Positions 6,802 to 13,035 of a stretch of DNA of 22,038 nucleotides are shown here, in pieces. The stretch's first letter is position 1; every line of letters begins with the position of its first letter. Both the position numbers and the translations under genes were made by a program. The notes beneath the pieces were generated by a model that ran no database searches, had not been told where the DNA came from, and worked only from the letters and a program-made list of their open reading frames with translations. This DNA comes from a virus, in the IMG/VR virus record IMGVR_UViG_3300028829_003367, positions 1 through 22,038 of that record; one strand, written 5' to 3'.

Positions 6802-8076
6802 TTAGGTCCAGCCAGCAATCCTAGTTACAGCAATTTGTGATGGGTTAATGGCAAGTGGGATTGCGCCAACTGAATGTACAAATGAAATTACGAGTTTTCT
6901 ATCAATGTCAACTCTAGAAGCAAAAGAATTACTAGCTGACGTATCTCTTAACTGAACTAAAATTTCTATGGCACGTTGAAAGGTTGATTGTCTGGCTTGG
7001 ATACTAATATAGTGATCACTATAATCAGAATAGCCGCCGGTTTGAAATTGTTCCAAAATTGTTTGCATACTTTGGCCTAAGTCAAATACGCCAAAATTAG
7101 AAATTGTTCGAGTGTCTCCGGAAAGACCCATGGCATTCTTGCCATATGCTCCAATATGAACTGGAAACACTGAATTCATTAGGTCAGCCCACGCATTGTT
7201 AAGTGCCTGATTGTTACCACCACTACCACTTTGAGTGTTTGAAGCATCGATATTTTCCATATCAACTTTAACAAGGCCGCCTGTATTAAAAAATTGCATA
7301 AAATCAAAGGCGGCATTGGTGCCTGTGCCAGGCCATGTAAGCCTCATTTGATATTCTGTAAGTCCGTTCCACGAATTTGTATTATTAGCCGAAGGAGGGT
7401 AGGTATTTGGCAGTGCTGTAGAGGTTTGGGTATCCAAATTACAAACATATTTGAACTGATTAGCTTTTGTTGAAATAGTATAATAAGGTAGATAAACACT
7501 ATTATAGATAATATCTCCTCTCAGCGGTGTTGCGATTTCTGTTCCGGTTCCGTCTGGAAAAAACCTTCCAGGTCCTGGTACTCCTCCACAAATATGTGTT
7601 ACTGCCAGTACTAAATCTGCTCTTAAGTTAGTAAACTGATTTGCGCTAATGTAGTACTGAACCGCTTCGGCAGTGTCGCCTAATCCCCATGGTGTGAATC
7701 CAAATGTAGAAAAATCTATAAGAACTTCTGTACTATTATTAACTGCTTGTACTGTGGCAAAGTTAGTTGAAATAGGCTCGCCGCCCCATGAGTTATTAAA
7801 ATTTTGAAAGAAGATAACTTCACCAGGTACTAAATGATGATCTGAATCAAATTGCACAACTGGTTGTACTTCAGAACTTATTGATATAATTGATCTTGTG
7901 AATGGATAGGCTCTGCTGTTTAGTTGGCTCTGAGCTAATCCGTAGCCTTTGCCTTCAACAAATACACCCGGAGACCCGGCAACTTCTTGAAGCGGCCCTA
8001 ACTGCTCATAAATGACTGACTGTATTGCGTCCCAATCTGAATATAGAATTGGATCGCCTGCATTTGCTTGTGTCAT
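6802..8076 (-). CDS. Putative virion structural protein
   Basis: A 424-aa protein with composition typical of virion beta-proteins: many N, T, S, G and aromatic residues, few charges, and almost no lysine in the first half. The N-terminus has ILYSDWDAIQSVIYEQLG; GKGYGLAQSQL follows, and QYYISANQFTNLRADL near residue 150 resembles the 'ISAxQWxxLRxDL' element found in marine phage structural proteins. A Gly/Ser/Asn linker (SGSGGNNQ) lies near residue 285. No collar domain or catalytic motif is seen. It follows a strong late promoter (8101-8108) and has GAGGAA at 8083-8088, 6 nt before the ATG, so strong late expression is likely. It closes the fibre block. Whether it is a fibre, whisker or other virion decoration cannot be told from sequence. 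Confidence 0.72.
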   Translation of the reverse strand: MTQANAGDPILYSDWDAIQSVIYEQLGPLQEVAGSPGVFVEGKGYGLAQSQLNSRAYPFTRSIISISSEVQPVVQFDSDHHLVPGEVIFFQNFNNSWGGEPISTNFATVQAVNNSTEVLIDFSTFGFTPWGLGDTAEAVQYYISANQFTNLRADLVLAVTHICGGVPGPGRFFPDGTGTEIATPLRGDIIYNSVYLPYYTISTKANQFKYVCNLDTQTSTALPNTYPPSANNTNSWNGLTEYQMRLTWPGTGTNAAFDFMQFFNTGGLVKVDMENIDASNTQSGSGGNNQALNNAWADLMNSVFPVHIGAYGKNAMGLSGDTRTISNFGVFDLGQSMQTILEQFQTGGYSDYSDHYISIQARQSTFQRAIEILVQLRDTSASNSFASRVDIDRKLVISFVHSVGAIPLAINPSQIAVTRIAGWT

Positions 8077-8100
8077 TAATTATTCCTCGTTATATGCGTA

Positions 8101-8108
8101 TATTTATA
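8101..8108 (-). promoter_or_regulatory. T4-type late promoter of the 424-aa virion gene
   Basis: TATAAATA on the - strand, an exact match to the T4 late promoter -10 element, 24 nt before the ATG at 8076. Transcription should start about 6 nt downstream, near 8095, leaving a leader of about 19 nt containing GAGGAA. Bases 3-5 of the octamer are the TAA stop of fibre gene E. Confidence 0.8.
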
Positions 8109-9561
8109 CTTTAAGTACACACTCAATTAATTTTTCTTCTGGATTAGAACTGCTTTCAAGAGCAATCCCAACCATTTGATAATGTAACAACACAGAAGTC
8201 CATTTTGCTGTTCCTTGGCTTGAAACATAAACTGGTTGTCCTTTTGTAATTGGACCTACAACACGCACTGGAACCCGTCCTTTTAAGCCAATTGCTTGGC
8301 CATCTATTTCGCTGTTCATTAAGTATGCTGGTTCTGCTGATATAACACCTATCGGAAACCCTACATCAGTACATGCTTGTGCTTCATGACTTTCTGTACC
8401 TATCATCATTACTGTGCCAATTGGATACGTTTTATCAGTTGTATATTTTTCTGCTAAATCGGCGTACTTGGCCGCTGAAGCAACTCCGTTAAAAAATCTA
8501 GCATCAACATCGCCGCCAATACTACGCAGTACAACAGTGTTAGGATTTTTATTAACATCTAATACCTTACCATCTATCCTTTGAGTATCTGTTGACTTAC
8601 CGTCAAATAATATAGCACTAATTGTACCAGTTGCTGAACGAGTTGGTACTGTACTAAAACCTGGAACATGTACATCACTAGGATCTAAATTTGTTAATTT
8701 GTTTGCCGTAATTGCTGATGCTGCCAGTCCATTTAGTGAACCAACAAATTGTCCTGTAAATTGTTGTGCTGTAAATTGTTGTGTTGCTTGATCAAATATT
8801 TTAGTTGTAGTAGAAGGACTTGTTTGTGCGTATAAGTCGCCTGTAACATCGCCTATAACATTACCGTGAACGTCTCCAACTAATTCACCTTTTAAGTTTT
8901 CTGACCATATGTTCTTAAACTTACGTGATTCTAATCCAAGATTTACTAGCCCAGTTGCTCCGGGATATATTGAATTTAAACTATCTGAATCAGTAACAAA
9001 TGCTTGCTGTCTACTAAATGTTAAAAAATCCAACTTATCTGTAGGTTGAGTAGGATTACTTGATGAAATAGTAATCTTTCCATTAACTTGATTTTCAATT
9101 GCTGGATTTTGATCACTATTGATATAAATTTTTAATGCCTTAACAGGATTACCAACAGTAAAGCCTAAGTCAGCAAACGACTGAGCAGTTGTAAATCCTT
9201 CTGAACCGTCTGTTCTAACAAATCTAGTTTGATCAAGCCCGCCTAATTTCTCTGCGTTACTTGCTGTACCAAAGAATCTAAAGCCAGCACTATCACTAAT
9301 ACCAGTTGTACCATTTACACTGTTTAATGTAATACCTTTTTTAATTTGACGGCCGGTTTCACTAAATCCTGCGAGTGTATTTGAACTATCTAGTGTATAA
9401 TCATCATCATTACTAAACACTGCTGTAGTAATACCGCCAACAACAGCACGTAATATAACATGTGAAGTGTTATTATTGTCTTTTACTACTTCAGTAACAA
9501 TCTGTGATGTACCAAATCCTGGTGCGCTTTGTGGACCAATCAATACAAAGTTAGATCCGTT
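8104..9561 (-). CDS. Tail fibre E, C-terminal part (continues in frame after the amber codon)
   Basis: 485 sense codons directly follow the TAG in the same frame. They contain the third fibre module (LIGPQSAPGFG, a beta section, SDAGFRFFGTASNAEKLGG, then RFVRTDGSEGF), a glycine-every-four section (GELVGDVHGNVIGDVTGDL) and a C-terminal domain from about AEKYTTDKTYPIGTV to the end, with GVISAEPAYLMNSE and LKGRVPVRVVGPITKGQ. That last domain resembles a beta-rich C-terminal domain common in marine phage fibres; I am not certain of its family. The only early start is a TTG at 9541-9543 without a spaced Shine-Dalgarno, and the next methionines lie around 375 codons further on, so independent translation is unlikely. 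The intact frame argues against an old pseudogene. Without readthrough this part is not made. Confidence 0.75.
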   Translation of the reverse strand, partial: NGSNFVLIGPQSAPGFGTSQIVTEVVKDNNNTSHVILRAVVGGITTAVFSNDDDYTLDSSNTLAGFSETGRQIKKGITLNSVNGTTGISDSAGFRFFGTASNAEKLGGLDQTRFVRTDGSEGFTTAQSFADLGFTVGNPVKALKIYINSDQNPAIENQVNGKITISSSNPTQPTDKLDFLTFSRQQAFVTDSDSLNSIYPGATGLVNLGLESRKFKNIWSENLKGELVGDVHGNVIGDVTGDLYAQTSPSTTTKIFDQATQQFTAQQFTGQFVGSLNGLAASAITANKLTNLDPSDVHVPGFSTVPTRSATGTISAILFDGKSTDTQRIDGKVLDVNKNPNTVVLRSIGGDVDARFFNGVASAAKYADLAEKYTTDKTYPIGTVMMIGTESHEAQACTDVGFPIGVISAEPAYLMNSEIDGQAIGLKGRVPVRVVGPITKGQPVYVSSQGTAKWTSVLLHYQMVGIALESSSNPEEKLIECVLKV

Positions 9562-9564
9562 CTA
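9562..9564 (-). other. In-frame amber (TAG) codon inside tail fibre E
   Basis: TAG replaces an aromatic codon that is conserved in the four paralogous fibres. A single G-to-A change from TGG (Trp, as in fibres A and D) would create it. Both flanks are in one frame. It is either suppressed or read through, a recent nonsense mutation, or an assembly error. Confidence 0.85.
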
Positions 9565-9909
9565 AGCACTTAACTGATTTGTTTGACTATCATACCATAA
9601 GTCACCTTGAGAAAGTCCTACTGGTGGGCTTGCGCCAATTTCAGCGCCACTTGCTGTTCTAAAACGTCTACCGTCATAAAATTTAAGTTTTAAATTGTTT
9701 GTATCAAACCAAACTTGGCCGCTTACTGGTCTTTCAGGTTCAACACTATTAGAAAAACTTTCAAGTAGATGTAAAAAGTTTTCGTTTTGTACTTCACCGT
9801 AGCCGCTAAAATTTCTACCAACTAATTTTAAATCAGTTGTGTTATCAATAGTACCGTCTGCTACGCTTACTAAAAATGTTCCGTTATATTTGTCTACTTG
9901 ATATGCCAT
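9562..9909 (-). CDS. Tail fibre E, N-terminal part ending at an in-frame amber codon
   Basis: 115 codons encoding the conserved fibre N-terminus: MAYQVDKYNG, DLKLVGRNFSGYGEVQNENF, LHLLESF, then GQVWFDTNNLKLKFYDG and a second copy of that element, GDLWYDSQTNQL. It stops at TAG (9562-9564), in the middle of this second element. In the paralogues that position is W in A and D, Y in C and F in B. After the TAG the same frame continues with NGSNFVLIGPQ, matching NGTDFELIGPE in fibre D, so this is the first part of one 601-codon gene and not a complete short protein by design. The late promoter at 9929-9936 and GGGA at 9915-9918 precede it, so it should be transcribed well. A truncated stub that still contains the presumed attachment domain would be the product without readthrough. 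Confidence 0.8.
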   Translation of the reverse strand: MAYQVDKYNGTFLVSVADGTIDNTTDLKLVGRNFSGYGEVQNENFLHLLESFSNSVEPERPVSGQVWFDTNNLKLKFYDGRRFRTASGAEIGASPPVGLSQGDLWYDSQTNQLSA

Positions 9910-9928
9910 GTTTTTCCCGCTCTATACG

Positions 9929-9936
9929 TATTTATT
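9929..9936 (-). promoter_or_regulatory. T4-type late promoter of tail fibre E
   Basis: AATAAATA on the - strand, matching the marine T4-like late consensus NATAAATA, 19 nt before the ATG at 9909. The predicted start of transcription is near 9923. Bases 3-5 are the TAA stop of the 156-aa gene, the same phase as at 8101 and 19576. Confidence 0.75.
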
Positions 9937-10402
9937 CAAACTCTTTAACTGTAGCAATATGAGCATTATCGTCTGCTTGCGATACAAACGTGTATGCCGC
10001 TGTATTTGTCGAATATGCTGTTACTTTCTCGTCTAAGTTTGTTTTTGCCGAGTCAATAAATGCTTTCATTGCTGTGAATGCTTCTGTATTAGGTACATCT
10101 GACGCATCTAACATCTCAATAATTATGTTTAACTGCTTGTGTATTGGATATTGCTCTAAAACTTTCACATTTGTGTTAAACTTTAGTGCTGATTCTGTAA
10201 CTACAGGCTTGTCAGATTTACTTTGAACGCTTCCTGTATCATAATCACCATTCCAATAATCGCCATTCTCATTGTCCATATCAACTGATTTGATATTAAA
10301 CTTTTCAGTATCAATATAAGATGTGTCTTGATCTTTATCCATCATGGCAATAAGGACACCATTAGACTTCATAAAGATTAATTTTTTAGTTTCTATTGCC
10401 AT
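9932..10402 (-). CDS. Unknown protein in the fibre array, possible fibre-assembly factor
   Basis: A 156-aa acidic protein. The N-terminal half is beta-like (KKLIFMKSNGVLIAMMD, then YIDTEKFNIKSVDMDNENGDYWNGDY); the C-terminal half looks helical (QYPIHKQLNIIIEMLD, AFTAMKAFIDSAKTNLDEKVTAY), where the last part reads like a coiled coil. Such a beta-then-helical build and a position directly before a fibre gene are reminiscent of phage tail-fibre assembly proteins, but I see no diagnostic motif and treat the role as unknown. GGAG at 10409-10412 (inside GGGGAGA) is 6 nt before the ATG, and only one base separates it from the oxygenase gene, so the two are co-expressed. Its stop lies within the late promoter for fibre E. 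Confidence 0.72.
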   Translation of the reverse strand: MAIETKKLIFMKSNGVLIAMMDKDQDTSYIDTEKFNIKSVDMDNENGDYWNGDYDTGSVQSKSDKPVVTESALKFNTNVKVLEQYPIHKQLNIIIEMLDASDVPNTEAFTAMKAFIDSAKTNLDEKVTAYSTNTAAYTFVSQADDNAHIATVKEFE

Positions 10403-10403
10403 T

Positions 10404-10895
10404 TTATTCTCCCCACGCCAGCACTAGGCTGTACTTTGGTCTTTCATCTTTACCTATTTGTGTTACTTCATGTTCTAAATCAATTGGCATGTTAACAACA
10501 GCACCCGGTACTTCATCTACTAAGTATCCAGTTCCATCATGGTCATACCATTTAAAATGCGGTTTATCACTTTGTAAAAATACTAATTTAAATTTCCAGT
10601 AACTTCCAATTGAATCTTTGTGACGCGGAAGATGATCTCCTGGATCATATCTATTAAGTGTTACGCTATGTACAAAGTTTTTATCTTCTGGAATAGTTTT
10701 CCAAATAGCATCTTGTAAATCATCAGGCATGTTAAAATGAAACATACTTTTCATATTACTCGATCCGTACTTTGTTTTAAACTCAAAAGCATCGCCGTCA
10801 CGACGATTTGAAAATTTGTATGAATACTTTTCTGCTAACTCTACAATTTCATTTGGGTTAGAGCAATAATTTTCTGTAAGACTAACCTGAGACAT
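10404..10895 (-). CDS. 2-oxoglutarate/Fe(II)-dependent oxygenase
   Basis: A 163-aa protein with the complete 2OG-Fe(II) oxygenase facial triad on a double-stranded beta-helix pattern: HxD as His92-Lys-Asp94 in LPRHKDS, the distal His142 in LEHEVTQI, and the co-substrate residues Arg152 and Ser156 in RPKYSLVLAW. These enzymes hydroxylate proteins, nucleobases or small molecules using O2 and 2-oxoglutarate; T4-like cyanophages often carry several. The substrate here is unknown. The frame is open to an ATG at 10928, but that one lacks a spaced ribosome site and would overlap fibre D by 47 nt. The ATG at 10895 overlaps by 14 nt and is preferred, though its GGA (10899-10901) is close. Position between fibre genes D and the 156-aa gene makes a fibre protein a candidate substrate; that is inference. 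Confidence 0.85.
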   Translation of the reverse strand: MSQVSLTENYCSNPNEIVELAEKYSYKFSNRRDGDAFEFKTKYGSSNMKSMFHFNMPDDLQDAIWKTIPEDKNFVHSVTLNRYDPGDHLPRHKDSIGSYWKFKLVFLQSDKPHFKWYDHDGTGYLVDEVPGAVVNMPIDLEHEVTQIGKDERPKYSLVLAWGE

Positions 10896-12666
10896 ATATC
10901 CAACTATTCCCTGCTTGATTAACTTCATAAATTAAATTATCGTTCCTTGTAGGATTTGAAACTGTTGTAGTGATATTCACGCCACTAACAGATGTATAAC
11001 CAATCCAACTAGAATAAGTTAATGCCCCTGTTGAACTAACATTTTGATTAGTACTTGCTATATAAGCTCTAGTGCCTGTTTCAAAGTTGCTTACCGGTGC
11101 TAGTGTATTAAGCATGTAGGCAACTGATCCAGGACCGGATGATGTTTCGTTTAACCCTCGTGTATCCAAACTAAAGAATATTGATCTGCTTCTAATAGCA
11201 TTGTTTACATAACCAACTGTTGCCGCATGATCATTAAGTGTTGGAGTGGCAGTAATTGTTAAGTTACCTACCATCGTATCTCCAGTTTTGCTAACTTTCG
11301 ATGTATCTGTTACTGTAACGTTTTGACTTCCATCAAATACAACTCCGTTAATTTGAGGAGTTCCTATGAACTTGGTTGCTGTACTAGCGTTACCGTTAAA
11401 TGTTCCATACCAATCTTTTGTATTGCCGTTGTACGCAACACTAGCATCTGTAGCAAAAATGTCACCTTGGAAATCACCTATAACTCTATTAACTACTGTA
11501 AGCGTGTTAGTATCAATGTTAGTAATAGTAGCGTTTGTACCTGTAAACGTTTTTGTACTTGCTTCATACACAAAGTTGTTAGCACTATCTTTAATGTTAC
11601 CTTTTAGGTCACCAACCATTGTACCGCTAATTTCATCTGTTAACTTGTCAACTAATGTAAGACCGCTATCACCTACTACATTACCATTAAGTGTCGATTG
11701 TATAGTGTCGGAATAAATTTCTCTAGTGTGTAATTCTCTATAACGCAACCCACTTGATCCAATGTTGAATCTGTTTGTAACACCCGGAAGCATTCCTACA
11801 TTTGAAAATATAGAAATATCATCTTCTATAGCACCTGTTTTAATTCTTACTCTAATATCATTACCAATACTGTTTTCGATAATACCTTGAGTACCGTTGT
11901 CAACAGCAATTCTTAAATCATTATCAGTTCCAATAGTTAATCCAGCATCGTCGTAAGTTGAACCACCTGGTGATCTAAGAACAAAGTTAGTGACATCCTT
12001 ACCATCAAACTTCATTGTATCACTTGCTGTACCCCAGAATCTATGATCAGAGGAAGTTATTCCTGAAACTGGTGTGTTAACCAGTGTTATGCCTTTCTTA
12101 ATAGTAGTAAAACCAGTAACACTTTCAATAATACCTGTTACAAATTCGTCATCTGAAATAATACCAATAATAGTATTATCAATAACAATCTTTACAACAC
12201 CATGGGCAATATTACTATCATCACGTATAACTGCTGAAGTAAGTTTTGTTTCAGCAAAACCTGTTGCTCTCTCAGGACCAATAAGTTCAAAATCTGTTCC
12301 ATTCCAAACATTAATTTGGCTACTACCAGTATTGTACCATAAGTTGCCTGTGTCTTTAGTTTGAAGTCCTGTTGGAACTGTAGAACTTACATCACTAACA
12401 GTAAGTCCCCTCCATTTATTATCAGTGCTTCTAAATTTAATTTGATTGTTTAGATCGTCATACCAAAGTTGACCTGGTATGCTTTTTCTAGGCTGTGTAT
12501 CACCTCTAAAATTTTCTAATAAGTGTAAGAAGTTTTCATTAAGTATTTCACCATAGCCGGCATAATTTTTACCAACAAATTTTAAATCAGTTGACGAGCT
12601 GTCAACTGTTTGGTCAGGTACTGATGTTTGAAGTACCCCGTTGTATCTGTTTACAATATATGCCAT
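10882..12666 (-). CDS. Tail fibre D
   Basis: 594 aa with the shared fibre plan. Residues 1-50 contain NRYNG, STDLKFVGKNYAGYGE and NENFLHLLENF; two copies of the GxLWYxxxxxQxxxW element follow (GQLWYDDLNNQIKF and GNLWYNTGSSQINVWNG); then LIGPERATGFAE, a GITLV section and RFWGTASDTMKFDG up to about residue 225. The variable part has the cassette GTFNGNASTATKF, INGVVFDGSQNVTVTD and GDTMVGNL, then a terminal domain from RSRSIFFSLDTRG through NFETGTRAYIAS to YEVNQAGNSWIYVSG. That last domain is shared with fibre B. GGAG at 12673-12676 is 6 nt before the ATG. The gene ends with TAG and a TAA follows seven codons later. It probably forms a trimeric receptor-binding fibre on the tail; receptor unknown. 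Confidence 0.82.
   Translation of the reverse strand: MAYIVNRYNGVLQTSVPDQTVDSSSTDLKFVGKNYAGYGEILNENFLHLLENFRGDTQPRKSIPGQLWYDDLNNQIKFRSTDNKWRGLTVSDVSSTVPTGLQTKDTGNLWYNTGSSQINVWNGTDFELIGPERATGFAETKLTSAVIRDDSNIAHGVVKIVIDNTIIGIISDDEFVTGIIESVTGFTTIKKGITLVNTPVSGITSSDHRFWGTASDTMKFDGKDVTNFVLRSPGGSTYDDAGLTIGTDNDLRIAVDNGTQGIIENSIGNDIRVRIKTGAIEDDISIFSNVGMLPGVTNRFNIGSSGLRYRELHTREIYSDTIQSTLNGNVVGDSGLTLVDKLTDEISGTMVGDLKGNIKDSANNFVYEASTKTFTGTNATITNIDTNTLTVVNRVIGDFQGDIFATDASVAYNGNTKDWYGTFNGNASTATKFIGTPQINGVVFDGSQNVTVTDTSKVSKTGDTMVGNLTITATPTLNDHAATVGYVNNAIRSRSIFFSLDTRGLNETSSGPGSVAYMLNTLAPVSNFETGTRAYIASTNQNVSSTGALTYSSWIGYTSVSGVNITTTVSNPTRNDNLIYEVNQAGNSWIYVSG
11260..11430 (-). repeat. Fibre cassette shared by genes C and D (copy in D)
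   Basis: Encodes GTFNGNASTATKF, INGVVFDGSQNVTVTD and SKTGDTMVGNL in fibre D, aligned without gaps to the copy in fibre C at 13435-13600. Confidence 0.65.
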
Positions 12667-12680
12667 TTATCGCTCCGTTA
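12654..12680 (-). repeat. Duplicated fibre leader, copy before fibre D
   Basis: TAACGGAGCG directly followed by ATAAATGGCATAT: the fibre B leader minus four bases. This gives GGAG a 6-nt spacing to the ATG against 10 nt in B, which may make D the better translated of the two. Confidence 0.7.
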
Positions 12681-13034
12681 CCTTATTGCCCTAGCGGCAT
12701 CTTCTCTTAATTGTTCTAATGCTAGATATTCGTCTTGTGTTAAACTAGTAGTAATACCTAACGCTTTTTCTCTCGTATGTCTTAGTACTTTCCAATCTGT
12801 ACTACTTAAAAATTCTAAATGTTCAATGTTAGCTTCAACATCTTCTACTGCTTGTAAATCAGAAGCAGGTTTCAGTACAACATTTCTATCGTCAACGTTA
12901 AAATAGTATCTTCCTCCGTTGATCAAATCCATGCTAATATTATCAATCTCAACTACTTCAACACCAGCAGGAACGTTCGGCTGATAATTTAAAATTGTTG
13001 TTACTGTGCTATTTTCTATACAAACGTAATACAT
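12678..13034 (-). CDS. Tail-fibre assembly chaperone-like protein
   Basis: 118 aa. The N-terminal half is beta-like (MYYVCIENSTVTTILNYQPNVPAGVEVVEI, then GGRYYFNVDDR). The C-terminal half carries STDWKVLRHTREKALG, SLTQDEYLALEQLREDAARAI: the 'tDWkvlRh.....g..tsLt..Ey..L...R..a' pattern typical of caudoviral tail-assembly chaperones, which are encoded next to the fibre they help fold. GGAGT at 13039-13043 lies within the end of fibre gene C, 4 nt before the ATG, with one base between the genes, so it is translated together with C. The stop TAA is followed by the leader of fibre D. It could serve one neighbour or all five fibres. The assignment rests on motif and context. Confidence 0.65.
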   Translation of the reverse strand: MYYVCIENSTVTTILNYQPNVPAGVEVVEIDNISMDLINGGRYYFNVDDRNVVLKPASDLQAVEDVEANIEHLEFLSSTDWKVLRHTREKALGITTSLTQDEYLALEQLREDAARAIR

Positions 13035-13035
13035 A

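Noticed and set aside
9541-9543. TTG as an independent start for the second part of fibre E
   Set aside because: No spaced Shine-Dalgarno precedes it, it would begin inside a conserved module, and the frame upstream matches the paralogues right up to the TAG.
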